Assembly (NCBI GenBank): GCA_903862955.1
Contig: CAIPAH010000021.1
Location: 1-64,000 of the forward strand
Direction of reading: 5' to 3'
From: an uncultured Opitutia bacterium
GTDB taxonomy: Bacteria > Verrucomicrobiota > Verrucomicrobiia > Opitutales > Opitutaceae
Length of the DNA stretch: 64,000 nucleotides
In this document: positions 42,698 through 51,634 of the stretch, piece after piece
Numbering within the stretch: position 1 is the stretch's first letter
How the letters are laid out: the number at the start of each line of letters is the position of its first letter
Notes under the pieces: model-generated
The model's input: the letters and a program-made list of their open reading frames with translations, nothing else
Database searches by the model: none
What the model was told of the DNA's origin: nothing
Translations under genes and position numbers: made by a program

Positions 42698-43276
42698 CTA
42701 CCGCCAGCCGAACATTTCATCATCAAGTTTCATAACGAGTTTTCCCAAGCCTGATGAAATGTTGACCGACAAATAATAGGTAAAGCCATGGCCCGAGCTG
42801 TTCAGTTCGTCGGTATGTCCGAAGACTCTGATCAGCAACTGACGGGAGCTTTCCCACTTCACCGCTTCATAGTAAACATGGCCGGCCAGCTCTGCCTTCT
42901 GCGCAATGTCTCGGATGTTCTTCACATCAAGTTCCACCGCTCTCGACGGTGACTGCACATCCACCAGGAAGATCCCGGCCACGTTGCTGCCGCTCCAATC
43001 AGTGACAGCGATATGCTGACTGTCGTCACTCCATAGTGTATCGCAACTGCGCCCGGACTCCCAGATGGACACTTTATCTGACTGTCCCACCCGGTTGAGG
43101 AAGAGCTGGTGAACATACTCTCCACTGTCTTGTTCCTGCGACTCGCACCGAATGCACCATTTTTGGTTGGGCGACACGCAAGTGTCTGCGGATTTGCCGG
43201 GAAATGAAACTCCCGTCGCGTAGGCGCTCATGCTCTCGGCAAAAACAAACAGGATGACCAGCGCAAATAGTTTCAT
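42698..43276 (-). CDS. Exported hypothetical protein
   Basis: The 192-residue protein starts with a signal peptide (MKLFALVILFVFAESMSAYA). The mature part has four cysteines in the first 65 residues (DTCVSPNQKWCIRCESQ and RSCDTLW), probably two disulfides, and a beta-rich pattern. The longer frame upstream runs antisense into lipB and is rejected as the start. Codon use is less GC-biased than its neighbours. I do not recognise the family. Confidence 0.6.
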   Translation of the reverse strand: MKLFALVILFVFAESMSAYATGVSFPGKSADTCVSPNQKWCIRCESQEQDSGEYVHQLFLNRVGQSDKVSIWESGRSCDTLWSDDSQHIAVTDWSGSNVAGIFLVDVQSPSRAVELDVKNIRDIAQKAELAGHVYYEAVKWESSRQLLIRVFGHTDELNSSGHGFTYYLSVNISSGLGKLVMKLDDEMFGWR

Positions 43277-43366
43277 TGGGCGACGCAACTTGGTTCTGTC
43301 ACGCCTGATGTGGGGGGAAAAGGGCAAAAACTTGCGCCGCCGGGCGCGCTGCGCGAGGTTGCGCGC

Positions 43367-44044
43367 GTGCCGAGCGCTCCCAGCACCCTCCCCGCCCACA
43401 CGACCGTCGACTGGGGTCACACCCGGTATGCGGCCGCGCGCGCGCGGCAGGATGAACTGGTGACGCAGCGGATCGCGGGTGAGATCGGCGACACGCTCGT
43501 CTTCACCGAGCATGCCCCGGTCTTCACGCTCGGCATGCGCCGCGGCTCGGAGCTCAACCTCGTCTGGGACGCGGCCGAGCTCGCCCGGCAGGGGATCGAA
43601 GTGGCCAAGACCAATCGGGGCGGCGACATCACGTATCACGGACCCGGCCAGGTCGTGGGGTATCCCATTGTCTCCCTCGCGCCGCGCCCCGACCTGCATG
43701 CCTACCTGCGCTTTCTCGAACAGGTGCTGATCAACAGCGTCGGTTCACTCGGCCTCGCCGCCGCGCGGCGCGAGGGCAAGACCGGCATCTGGATCGGTCC
43801 GCGCAAGATCGCCGCCATCGGCGTCGCCGTGCGCCGCTGGGTGGCCTACCATGGTTTCGCGCTCAACGTCTCGCCCGATCTCAATCATTTCTCGGGCATC
43901 ATTCCGTGCGGCATCAATGCCGCGGACGGCAGCGTCACCTCGCTCTCAGCCGAACTCGGCCGCACGCTCGATCCCGCCGAGGCCAAGGCCGTGCTCGCGC
44001 GCGAATTCTGGCAGCTGTGGCCGGAATTCCTGCGGGGAGCCTAA
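43367..44044 (+). CDS. lipB: Octanoyl-[ACP]:protein N-octanoyltransferase
   Basis: LipB moves octanoate from acyl carrier protein to lipoyl domains. The 225-residue form from the GTG at 43367 fits the family; a GTG at 43310 is also possible. The signature NRGGDITYHGPGQVVGYPI is present, the catalytic cysteine is in GIIPCGI and the lysine in GPRKIAAIGV. With lipA 0.6 kb downstream it supplies lipoylation for the 2-oxoacid dehydrogenases, including the lipoyl protein at 13703. Confidence 0.93.
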   Translation: MPSAPSTLPAHTTVDWGHTRYAAARARQDELVTQRIAGEIGDTLVFTEHAPVFTLGMRRGSELNLVWDAAELARQGIEVAKTNRGGDITYHGPGQVVGYPIVSLAPRPDLHAYLRFLEQVLINSVGSLGLAAARREGKTGIWIGPRKIAAIGVAVRRWVAYHGFALNVSPDLNHFSGIIPCGINAADGSVTSLSAELGRTLDPAEAKAVLAREFWQLWPEFLRGA

Positions 44045-44055
44045 TTCGCGACTGC

Positions 44056-44589
44056 TCAGCGGTAGGTGTCCGGCCAGAGCCAGAACGCCACCTTCTCGCG
44101 CGTCCAGCCGTTCTTGGTCGCCCAAGCTTGGTCGTCCGAGCTGATCACCCAGAGAAACTTGCCTTCCTTGCTGAAGCGAATGACCGGCACGAGGCCGGGA
44201 CCCGCCTTCACGGAAACATAGCCCAACGCACCCTCGGTCACATAACCGACCTTCGTGCGGGCATCGGCCTCCTCCTGGCTCACCGCCAGCATGCGGACCA
44301 CGCCGCCCTTCGGCAACGGATGGAACATGCGGAAGAGCTGAGCCGACCCGGCAACCGGGTCGCCCTGCATCACCCCGACGCCGCTCACCTTCCAGTTGCC
44401 GCGGGCGAGGCCGGATTTCTCCAGCACGTCCGTGGACATGATGGTCTCGGGCAAAGCGGGATTGCCGGTGTTGATCATCAGCCAGGCCTGGATGTCCCCG
44501 GCCACCGCCAGCAACGGCGTCGCGGCGAGCAGCAGGAGCAGTTTGCCCAACGTGGGGCGGAAAAACGGGGCGGCGATTGTTTTCATCAA
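44056..44589 (-). CDS. Exported hypothetical protein
   Basis: The 177-residue protein has a signal peptide (LGKLLLLLAATPLLAVAG) and a beta-rich mature part with no cysteine. An alternative start is the second ATG at 44586. It lies between lipB and lipA on the opposite strand. I do not recognise it. Confidence 0.6.
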   Translation of the reverse strand: MMKTIAAPFFRPTLGKLLLLLAATPLLAVAGDIQAWLMINTGNPALPETIMSTDVLEKSGLARGNWKVSGVGVMQGDPVAGSAQLFRMFHPLPKGGVVRMLAVSQEEADARTKVGYVTEGALGYVSVKAGPGLVPVIRFSKEGKFLWVISSDDQAWATKNGWTREKVAFWLWPDTYR

Positions 44590-44678
44590 GCCGCGATTAG
44601 GCCCAGCGCGGCCAAAAAAGACACGCTAAAAAAACGTGCCCAAAATCGCATTCCGTGTTTACGTTTTCCCTTCAACCG

Positions 44679-45575
44679 ATGGATACCACGCGCAAACCCT
44701 CCTGGCTCCGCGCCAAACTGCCCGCCGGGCCGGGCTACAACGCCACGCGCCGGCTGGTGGACCAGAACGAGCTCCACACTGTTTGCCAGAGCGCGCAGTG
44801 CCCCAATCTCGGCGAATGCTGGTCGCGCGGCACGGCCACCGTGATGATTCTCGGCAACATCTGCACGCGGTCATGCAACTTCTGCGCGATCCAGACCGGC
44901 CGGCCCACGGAACTCGATCTCGGCGAGCCCGCCCGCGTCGCCGACGCCGTCGCCCGGATGAATCTCAAGCACTGCGTCATCACCAGCGTCGCCCGCGACG
45001 AGCTGGCCGACGGCGGCGCCGGCGTGTGGGCCGCCACCATCCGCGCCATCCGCCACCGCAACCCGTCCACCGCCATCGAGGTGCTCGTGCCGGATTTCAA
45101 GGGCCAGCTGGAGCTGGTTGACGTCGTGCTCGCCGCCAAGCCCGACATCTACAACCACAACCTCGAGACCGTGGAGCGCCTCCAGAAACCCGTGCGCGTG
45201 CAGGCCCGCTACGAGCGGTCGCGCTCCGTCCTCCGCCACGCCAAGAGCCGCGGCTTCGTGACCAAAACCGGCATCATGCTCGGCTTGGGCGAGGAACAGG
45301 CGGAGATCGAGCAGACGCTTCGCGATATCGCCTCGGACAAGACCGACATTCTCACGATCGGCCAATACCTGCAGCCCACGCCACAGCACTTGCCGATCTC
45401 CCGTTGGGTCGAACCCGCGGAATTCGTCCGCTGGAAGGAGTTCGGCCTCTCCATCGGCCTCGGTGTCGTCGAGAGCGGCCCTCTCGTCCGCTCCAGCTAC
45501 CACGCCGACGAACAGTCACAGAAATACACCGGCGTGGAGCATCTCAACACCGCCAACGCCCTGGCCAGCCACTGA
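44679..45575 (+). CDS. lipA: Lipoyl synthase
   Basis: LipA is a radical SAM enzyme that inserts two sulfurs into octanoyl-lysine. The auxiliary cluster motif is CQSAQCPNLGEC near the N-terminus, and the radical SAM motif is CTRSCNFC. The C-terminal SSYHADEQ serine motif is present. The ATG at 44679 (MDTTRKPSWLR) is preferred over 44655 because it begins at the conserved region. Confidence 0.95.
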   Translation: MDTTRKPSWLRAKLPAGPGYNATRRLVDQNELHTVCQSAQCPNLGECWSRGTATVMILGNICTRSCNFCAIQTGRPTELDLGEPARVADAVARMNLKHCVITSVARDELADGGAGVWAATIRAIRHRNPSTAIEVLVPDFKGQLELVDVVLAAKPDIYNHNLETVERLQKPVRVQARYERSRSVLRHAKSRGFVTKTGIMLGLGEEQAEIEQTLRDIASDKTDILTIGQYLQPTPQHLPISRWVEPAEFVRWKEFGLSIGLGVVESGPLVRSSYHADEQSQKYTGVEHLNTANALASH

Positions 45576-45583
45576 CCCCGCCC

Positions 45584-46354
45584 ATGAAATCCCGCCGCGA
45601 AATCGTCGAAAACTGGTTGCCCCGCTACACGGGCGTGCCGCTGAAGGATTTTGGCGAATACATCATCCTCACCAACTTTCACCGCTACGTGAAACTCTTC
45701 GCCCAGTGGCACCGCGTGCCCGTCCTGGGCAAGGACAAGCCGATGTCCAGCGCCACGGCCGGCGACATCACCATCATCAACTTCGGCATGGGCAGCGCGC
45801 TGGCGGCGACCGTCATGGACCTGCTCAGCGCGATCAAACCCAAGGCCGTGCTGTTCCTCGGCAAGTGCGGTGGCGTGAAACATCGCGCCGAGCTCGGCGA
45901 TTTCATCCTCCCGATCGCCGCCATCCGCGGCGAGGGCACGAGCAGCGACTATTTTCCCCCCGAGGTCCCCGCCCTGCCCGCGTTCGCGCTGCAGAAGGCC
46001 ATCTCGACCACCATCCGCGACCACGCGCGCGACTACTGGACCGGCACCGTCTACACCACGAACCGCCGCGTCTGGGAGCACGACGAGGATTTCAAGAAAT
46101 ACCTGAAGAAGATCCACGTCCTCGCGATCGACATGGAAACCGCGACGATCTTCATGACCGGTTTCTACAACCAGATTCCGACTGGCGCCCTGCTGCTCGT
46201 GTCCGACCAGCCGATGACCCCCGAGGGCGTGAAGACCGCCAAGAGCGACGAGCAGGTGGATGAATCCTTCGTCAACGACCACCTCCGCATCGGCATCGAC
46301 GCCCTGAAGCAACTCATCAACAAGGGCCTCACGGTAAAGCACCTGCGGTTCTGA
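45584..46354 (+). CDS. amn: AMP nucleosidase
   Basis: The 256-residue protein belongs to the short AMP nucleosidase group of the nucleoside phosphorylase superfamily and hydrolyses AMP to adenine and ribose-5-phosphate. Family features are INFGMGSALAATVMDLLSAI, FLGKCGGVKH, the EGTSSDYFPPEVPALP segment and AIDMETATIFM with the purine-binding glutamate. It starts eight bases after lipA and is probably co-transcribed. Confidence 0.88.
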   Translation: MKSRREIVENWLPRYTGVPLKDFGEYIILTNFHRYVKLFAQWHRVPVLGKDKPMSSATAGDITIINFGMGSALAATVMDLLSAIKPKAVLFLGKCGGVKHRAELGDFILPIAAIRGEGTSSDYFPPEVPALPAFALQKAISTTIRDHARDYWTGTVYTTNRRVWEHDEDFKKYLKKIHVLAIDMETATIFMTGFYNQIPTGALLLVSDQPMTPEGVKTAKSDEQVDESFVNDHLRIGIDALKQLINKGLTVKHLRF

Positions 46355-46370
46355 GCCGCAGGCTGGGTTG

Positions 46371-46438
46371 TTTCACGCAAAGCCGCAAAGGCGCGAAGAA
46401 GAGCCTGGCTTGGCGCCTTCGCAGCTTTGCGTGAGAAA
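46371..46438. repeat. Palindrome, CGCAAAGGCGCGAAGAAG family (copy 2)
   Basis: TTTCACGCAAAGCCGCAAAG at left is inverted as CTTCGCAGCTTTGCGTGAGA at right. It lies between convergent amn and araC-type genes, where it could serve as a bidirectional terminator. Confidence 0.8.
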
Positions 46439-46443
46439 AATCC

Positions 46444-47286
46444 TCATCCCCTGACCGTCGGGTGGGCTTGCAGCCGGTATTTCCGCGGACTCACGCCGAA
46501 ACGCTTCCGGAACAGCGCGTAAAAATGCGAAAGATTGTGCAGCCCGCAATCGAGCGCGATCTCCATGATCGGCCGCGACGTCTCCGCGAGCTGCCGCGCG
46601 CTGAATTCCATCCGCGCCGAGTTGACGAGGTCGGTCGGTGTCTGCCCATACCAGCGCACCGCCGCGCGTGCCACATGGGACGGACTCCGCGCCGCCAGCC
46701 GCGCCAACTCCACCGTGCCGCCGGCGAAATGCGCCGGTGACGCAATCTCGCGTCGCGCGCGCTCGAGCCACTCCGGCGCCGGTTTCGGACCGCGCGTCTG
46801 CAGATGCAGCAAACTCGGCAGCTCCATCAAAAATCCGTCCAGCACGACCCGCCTCCGCTCCGGCAGCGACAGCCTCGCGGCCCAGTGCTCCAAGGCCGAC
46901 GACGCCCGCGCGTCGAGCACCCAGGCCCGGTCCCGCGGCGAGCGTTCGTAGACATCCGGCTCCTGCGCGAAATACCGCCGCCGCACCTCCGCCCAGCTGC
47001 GGCTGGGAAACGCGAGGTTGAGGATGCGCAGCGGCGCCGCGTCCGACCCGGTCACGTGATGGCGGTCCCGCGGCCGGATCAGGTAAAGCCGCCCGGCCGA
47101 CAGCGGCTCCTTCCGACCGTTGAGCAGGTGCTCACCCCGGCCGTGTGTCACCCAAAAGAGCTCGTGAAAATCGTGGTCGTGATACCGCGCCGCGTTGCCG
47201 GCGGTCAGTTCGGTCCGCGCAAAGTGGTAGGATTCCCCCGGGCGGACGAAGTCGGCCAGCTTGAAGTGCGCGCAGGACAGGGGCAT
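46444..47286 (-). CDS. AraC family transcriptional regulator
   Basis: The 280-residue regulator has an N-terminal cupin sensor (ARYHDHDFHELFWVTHGRGE with metal-type histidines) and two C-terminal helix-turn-helices (LARLAARSPSHVARAAVRW; IMEIALDCGLHNLSHFYALF, then GVSPRKYR). It is divergent from the PhyH gene at 47359 and most likely controls it. The 72-base gap between them holds two copies of ATATAACAC. Confidence 0.92.
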   Translation of the reverse strand: MPLSCAHFKLADFVRPGESYHFARTELTAGNAARYHDHDFHELFWVTHGRGEHLLNGRKEPLSAGRLYLIRPRDRHHVTGSDAAPLRILNLAFPSRSWAEVRRRYFAQEPDVYERSPRDRAWVLDARASSALEHWAARLSLPERRRVVLDGFLMELPSLLHLQTRGPKPAPEWLERARREIASPAHFAGGTVELARLAARSPSHVARAAVRWYGQTPTDLVNSARMEFSARQLAETSRPIMEIALDCGLHNLSHFYALFRKRFGVSPRKYRLQAHPTVRG

Positions 47287-47293
47287 GGCATCA

Positions 47294-47357
47294 ATATAAC
47301 ACCAGAATGTGCGCTTTTATAGGAAGATTTTCCCACCAAGCGGTGATATAACACAAG
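47294..47357 (+). promoter_or_regulatory. ATATAACAC direct repeats between araC-type and PhyH genes
   Basis: ATATAACACCAG at 47294-47305 and ATATAACACAAG at 47346-47357 are direct repeats 52 bases apart, about five helical turns, in an otherwise AT-rich short divergent gap. Spaced direct repeats are typical AraC binding sites. The second touches the PhyH start codon. Confidence 0.5.
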
Positions 47358-47358
47358 C

Positions 47359-48195
47359 ATGGTTGCATCCACTTCCTCCCCCACCTCCCACCACCGCCTC
47401 ACGCCCGCCGAGGTCGCCCGTTACAACGCGGAGGGCTACCACATCTTCCGCGAACAGCTGTTCCCGCCGGCCAAGTTCGACGGCCTGAAGTCCACGTTCG
47501 AGGACATCCTCAACGGCCTCGAAACCGGCGTGCGCCCGGAGTCGATGGACGTGCCGCATTTCCAGCACCCCGAGTTGTTCAAGTGGCTGCTCGCCGACGA
47601 GGTGCTCGACCTCGTGGAGCCCATCCTCGGGCCGGACATCGCCCTGTTCTCCAGCCATTTCATCTGCAAGCCCCGCGGCAACGGCCAGCGCGTGCCGTGG
47701 CACGAGGACTCCCACTACTGGAAAACGATGATCACCCCGATGGAAGTGGTCACCGTCTGGCTCGCGATCGACCCGTCCACCAAGCTGAACGGCTGCATGA
47801 ACGTCATCCCGCGCACGCACAACACCGGCAAGCTGGGCTTTTCCGACTACGACGACCTCACGCCCGGCACCGCGGTGTTCAACGACGAGATCAAGGCCGC
47901 CCAGCGCGACCCGAGCAAGGCCGTCGCCATCGAACTCGAGGCCGGCCAGTGCAGCCTCCACGACGGCCGCATCATCCATGGCAGTGCGCCCAACACCAGT
48001 GCCATCCGCCGCTGCGGCTACACCATGCGCTACATCAGCGCGGGCGTGAAGCTCAACTCGGACATGGTGGGCAAATTCCACAACATTTACCTCGCCCGCG
48101 GCCAGGACCGCGCCGGCAACGTCTACGGCGACCCCAAGCAGGCCTACCCCGAGCTCGCCCGCTTCCGCGCCAAACACGGCAAGAACGGCCACTGA
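47359..48195 (+). CDS. Phytanoyl-CoA dioxygenase (PhyH) family protein
   Basis: This is a 278-residue Fe(II)/2-oxoglutarate oxygenase. The iron ligands are H and D in VPWHEDSHYW (about 115-117) and the distal histidine in GRIIHGSAPN; RRCGYTMRY supplies the likely 2-oxoglutarate arginine. The family includes ectoine, quorum-signal and natural-product hydroxylases. Control by the adjacent AraC regulator suggests a catabolic substrate that also acts as inducer. Confidence 0.87.
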   Translation: MVASTSSPTSHHRLTPAEVARYNAEGYHIFREQLFPPAKFDGLKSTFEDILNGLETGVRPESMDVPHFQHPELFKWLLADEVLDLVEPILGPDIALFSSHFICKPRGNGQRVPWHEDSHYWKTMITPMEVVTVWLAIDPSTKLNGCMNVIPRTHNTGKLGFSDYDDLTPGTAVFNDEIKAAQRDPSKAVAIELEAGQCSLHDGRIIHGSAPNTSAIRRCGYTMRYISAGVKLNSDMVGKFHNIYLARGQDRAGNVYGDPKQAYPELARFRAKHGKNGH

Positions 48196-48209
48196 GCGGG
48201 GGCGGTCTG

Positions 48210-48346
48210 GTTCACCGCGAAGAGAACTGAGCGCCACAAAAAGGCGCAAGAGGCACAAAACAGGGCGTATTTCTTCGTGCCTTTTTGCGCCTCTTGGCGG
48301 CCCAACCTGCCCTGGCCTTCGCGCGCTTTGCGATCTTTGCGGTGAA
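48210..48346. repeat. Modular palindrome, CCACAAAAAGGCGC core (copy 3)
   Basis: TTCACCGC at 48211 matches GCGGTGAA at 48339-48346 as the outermost arms, and GCGCCACAAAAAGGCGCAAG is matched inwardly by CTTTTTGCGCCTCTTGGCGG. The outer arms are of the CGCAAAG type, unlike copy 2. It follows the PhyH stop. Confidence 0.7.
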
Positions 48347-48407
48347 AATCCGCTCCGGGTTTACCTCCGAAGTTGAATGCCGGCGCAAGGGCCGCATGCT
48401 GCCGGCC

Positions 48408-48782
48408 ATGTCCCTCAGCGCCCTCTCCGCCCGCGCGCAGCGGGTGCGCCAGCTCTACGCCACGCTTGAAACCAAACGCGGCGGCCGGCCGTGGACTCGC
48501 GCCGAGCTGGCGCAGGGCTTTGTGGGTGATGTCGGCGACTTGATGAAGTTGCTCATGGCCCGGGACGGGCTGCGCCCCGTCACCCGGCTCACAGCGCGGC
48601 TTCGGCATGAGTTTGGCGACTGCCTGTGGTCCCTGCTCGTGCTCGCCGAGGCCTGCGACGTGGACCTCGAGGCCGCGTTTCACTCCACCATGAATGAGCT
48701 CGAACGGCGGCTGCGGCCGCGCCGCGTCACGGTTCGACGTCGAACCAAAACGGCAAAAACGTCTCGCGGCCGCCGACGTTGA
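48408..48782 (+). CDS. MazG-like nucleotide pyrophosphohydrolase family protein
   Basis: The 124-residue all-alpha protein has the MazG-like acidic pairs: ELAQGFVGDVGDLMKLL and RLRHEFGDCLWSLLVLAEA, matching the ExxE and ExxD magnesium motifs only in part. Relatives hydrolyse NTPs or house-cleaning substrates. The C-terminal tail is strongly basic (RRRTKTAKTSRGRRR) and overlaps the 3' end of the convergent copper-associated gene by 56 bases, so the tail may be a read-through extension. A start at 48396 is also possible. Confidence 0.65.
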   Translation: MSLSALSARAQRVRQLYATLETKRGGRPWTRAELAQGFVGDVGDLMKLLMARDGLRPVTRLTARLRHEFGDCLWSLLVLAEACDVDLEAAFHSTMNELERRLRPRRVTVRRRTKTAKTSRGRRR

Positions 48783-49674
48783 GTTGGGCCCAGATCACGT
48801 ATTTGCCCGGCGCCGGGATCGTGATCTTGAAATTCAGCACCGGCTTCACAGCATCCGGCGGGTGCAGGAGATTCGTTTCCGTCGGGTGCAGGTGCGCAAA
48901 CCCGCTGCGCGCCTCGTCGAAGGCCACGAGGTGCGCGAAGGCCCCCATCACCGGCTCCAGCGGCACGCGTCCGCCGTCCGCGCGGCTCAGGATGAGTTTC
49001 AGGTCAACCGGCTGGCGCGCGCGGATGGGTTGCGTTGCCGGCACGAGCGCGCAGCGCAGGCCGGTTTGCTCCACCACCCAGGAAAGCTCGTGGCTCATCA
49101 CGAGGGTGAACATGGCGGGCAGGCCGGAGCGCCCGATCTGCACGTCCGTCGACGCATACAGCCCGCGCCCCGTCGCCACCGGCGTGAAATCCGCGAACAC
49201 GCGATAGTTGCCCTCGCGCCGCGGCGTGAAGGCAAAAGTCCACTCGCCCGGCCGCGTTCCCGGCTCGGGATGCACGTGCTGGTAGTCGTTCAGCCAGGGA
49301 TCGATGATGAGCAGGTGCAGCAGCCGCGTGTGCGTCACGATCAGGTCCTCCGGGGCGATCGGCTTGCCGCTCGCGGTCTTCAGCGTGAGGACAAAACGCG
49401 TCTCCTGGCCCGGCGTCGGCGGAGTGACGGTGCCGTCAGCGCGCACGAGCGTCATCGTCACCGGCGACTTCACCGCCACCACCGGGATGAACTGCGGATT
49501 GAGCGGGTCGCAGAACTCGATGGAATTCGTCCCCGTCGCGCGGAAATCCATGTGGCTGAGGTTCGTCCCCGTCGGCAGCCAGCGGAAAACGGCAAAGAGC
49601 GCGAGCGCGCCCACCGTGATCAGCACGATCTGGCGGCGCGTCCGGCGATCGAGGGGCTGGGCGGTCGCGCTCAT
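48727..49674 (-). CDS. Membrane-anchored periplasmic protein with HxHP motifs, copper-associated
   Basis: The 315-residue protein has one N-terminal helix (IVLITVGALALFAVFRWL) and a periplasmic part with two beta domains. HVHPEPG and FAHLHPTET are histidine motifs that could bind copper, and the EGNYRVFADFTPV segment is typical of a family found beside cytochrome oxidase and copper genes. It overlaps the SCO gene by four bases. A role in copper delivery to the oxidase is inferred from context. Confidence 0.65.
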   Translation of the reverse strand: MSATAQPLDRRTRRQIVLITVGALALFAVFRWLPTGTNLSHMDFRATGTNSIEFCDPLNPQFIPVVAVKSPVTMTLVRADGTVTPPTPGQETRFVLTLKTASGKPIAPEDLIVTHTRLLHLLIIDPWLNDYQHVHPEPGTRPGEWTFAFTPRREGNYRVFADFTPVATGRGLYASTDVQIGRSGLPAMFTLVMSHELSWVVEQTGLRCALVPATQPIRARQPVDLKLILSRADGGRVPLEPVMGAFAHLVAFDEARSGFAHLHPTETNLLHPPDAVKPVLNFKITIPAPGKYVIWAQLNVGGRETFLPFWFDVEP

Positions 49675-50564
49675 CCCTTGTGCATCTTCGCCACAAAATC
49701 CTCCGGCTCCCACGCACCGCCGTCGGCGCGGTGGATGATGCGGCCGTTTTCGTCGATTAGCAGCGTGCCCAGTGTGTGCTTCAGGATGTTGCCGTCGAAC
49801 TCCGCGATGATGCCGAACTGCGTGAGCAGGTCCTTGATCGCGTTCTCCGGGCCGGTCAGGAAGGTGAAGTTCGACGTGTCGATGCCGCGGGCGGCGGCAT
49901 ATTCCTTGAGCACCGCGGGCGTGTCGTAGGCCGGATCCATCGTGATCGAGACGAGCTCCAGGTTCGTCACCCCGGACTTTTTCGCCAGTGCCTGCGTGCC
50001 CATCATCTTCATCGTCGCCGCCGGGCACATCGTGGCCACCGGGCAGCGGGAATAGATGAAGTTCAGCATGATCAGTTTGCCGTGAAAGCGCGCGCTCTGC
50101 ACCACCCGGCCTTCCTGGTCGTAGAGGGCGAAGTCGGGGATCTTCTCGCCCACCTCGCGGTAAGCGGACTGGCCGCGGATCAGCGTGTCCTGCCGCAGCG
50201 CCATGGCCTGCGCCGCCACGGCGGTGTCGGCGGCCTTGTCGTTGGGCCAGATCTTTTCGAGACGCCAGTTGCCCTTCTCGCTGGGAATCAGCTCCGCACG
50301 GATGCGCTCGCCGGGTTTGGCGGCGGCGACATCGCTGGCCGACGCGCTGAATTCCATCACCATCGCGGGCATGAGCCCGGGAATCGCTTCGTGCTGGACG
50401 ACGAGCACCTTGTGGGCCGCGTCCACGGACACGACTTCGCCCGTCAACGGATAGCGCTTTTCCTGGGGCACGGCGGCCGTCACGGCATCCCCCGCCGGCC
50501 GGCTGCATCCGGTTGCACCCATCAGGGCAAGGAGGCCCACGGCCAGGGTGGCATAAGATTTCAT
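49671..50564 (-). CDS. SCO1/SenC lipoprotein with N-terminal CusF-like domain
   Basis: The 297-residue lipoprotein has a lipobox ending ALMGATGC. Residues 38-105 look like the CusF/copper-binding secondary-glutamate fold (YPLTGEVVSVDAAHKVLVV, PGLMPAMVMEF with methionines). The rest is a SCO thioredoxin fold that supplies copper to CuA of oxidase subunit II. The copper cysteines are in SRCPVATMCP, with five residues between them in place of the common three. The distal histidine is in ILKHTLGTLL. It is transcribed away from the ctaA-ctaB genes. Confidence 0.88.
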   Translation of the reverse strand: MKSYATLAVGLLALMGATGCSRPAGDAVTAAVPQEKRYPLTGEVVSVDAAHKVLVVQHEAIPGLMPAMVMEFSASASDVAAAKPGERIRAELIPSEKGNWRLEKIWPNDKAADTAVAAQAMALRQDTLIRGQSAYREVGEKIPDFALYDQEGRVVQSARFHGKLIMLNFIYSRCPVATMCPAATMKMMGTQALAKKSGVTNLELVSITMDPAYDTPAVLKEYAAARGIDTSNFTFLTGPENAIKDLLTQFGIIAEFDGNILKHTLGTLLIDENGRIIHRADGGAWEPEDFVAKMHKG

Positions 50565-50650
50565 GACACTACGGATTCGCCGCCGGAAAAATTTGTCAAA
50601 GGGTTTGCTCAGTTAAGCCCGCCCCCTTCTGCTGGCGGGTCTCCCTGTCC

Positions 50651-51634
50651 ATGTCCTCTTCCGATCGCTCATCCCGCACCGCGGCCTACAAGCCCGCCCT
50701 CGCCGCCTTCGCCGGTTTCGGCAGCGCGTGGGTCTTCCTGCTGGTGGCGCTCGGGGCGTTCACGACCAGCATTGGCGCGGGCATGGCCTTCGCGGACTGG
50801 CCGACGTCCAACGGCTCGTTCAACCCGCACGGCTGGCTGACCAATCTCGCGATGTTTGCCGAGCACTCGCACCGGCTGAGCGCCGGCGTGATGAGCACGG
50901 TGACGATCATCCTCGCCCTCTGGCTCTGGCGGAGCGAGCAACGCGGATGGCTGCGCAAACTCGCCTATTTCGCCGTGGCGCTGGTGCTCGTGCAGGCTGT
51001 CGTGGGCGGGTTGCGCGTCCTCTACGACAGCAAGCAAGTCGGTTTGGTGGACACCAGTCTCGGCCGGCTCTTCGCGATGCTGCACGCGTGCCTCGCCCAG
51101 CTCTTCGCCTGCACGCTGATTGGCATCGCCACCGCGTGCTCGCGGACGTGGATCGAATCTTCCGAAACGCCTCTCGCCGCCCGCACTCGGACACTGGGCC
51201 GACTGTGCGTGGCATTGATCTTTGTCCAACTGGCGATCGCCGCAGTGATGCGACACAGCTTCGCCGGGCTCGCGATTCCCACTTTCCCGGCGTCGAACTT
51301 CGATGGCGGGCTCATCCCGCACGCCTGGAATTTCCGCATCGGCATCCATTTCGCGCACCGCATCATGGCGCTGGTGCTGTGCATCGCCCTGCCGTGGTTC
51401 GCCTTCACGCTGCTCAACGAGCGCGGGGCGGCTTTCCGATTTCGCCTGGGTGCCGTGGTGCTGCTCGTGCTGCTCGCCCTCCAGATTTCCCTCGGCGCGC
51501 AGATCATCTGGACCTACCGCGCAGCGGCCGTGACGACCGGCCATGTGCTGGTTGGAGCGCTCACGCTCGCGACGACGTTCTGGCTGACGTGGTTCGCGCA
51601 TCGTGACGTGATTGAGGCGAAGGCCACCGCATGA
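50651..51634 (+). CDS. ctaA: Haem A synthase (COX15/CtaA family)
   Basis: CtaA hydroxylates haem O to haem A for the oxidase. The 327-residue protein has eight helices. Haem-ligand histidines are visible in AEHSHRLSAGV, FAMLHACLAQL, HFAHRIMALV and TTGHVLVGAL. It overlaps ctaB by four bases, giving an ATGA coupling. Confidence 0.9.
   Translation: MSSSDRSSRTAAYKPALAAFAGFGSAWVFLLVALGAFTTSIGAGMAFADWPTSNGSFNPHGWLTNLAMFAEHSHRLSAGVMSTVTIILALWLWRSEQRGWLRKLAYFAVALVLVQAVVGGLRVLYDSKQVGLVDTSLGRLFAMLHACLAQLFACTLIGIATACSRTWIESSETPLAARTRTLGRLCVALIFVQLAIAAVMRHSFAGLAIPTFPASNFDGGLIPHAWNFRIGIHFAHRIMALVLCIALPWFAFTLLNERGAAFRFRLGAVVLLVLLALQISLGAQIIWTYRAAAVTTGHVLVGALTLATTFWLTWFAHRDVIEAKATA

Noticed and set aside
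42698-43699. The longer start for the exported protein at 42698-43276
   Set aside because: The extra 141 codons run antisense through lipB, while the inner ATG begins a clear signal peptide.
48210-48346. A CRISPR array or tandem repeat
   Set aside because: The repeats are single palindromes with paired arms and no regular direct repeat-spacer pattern.
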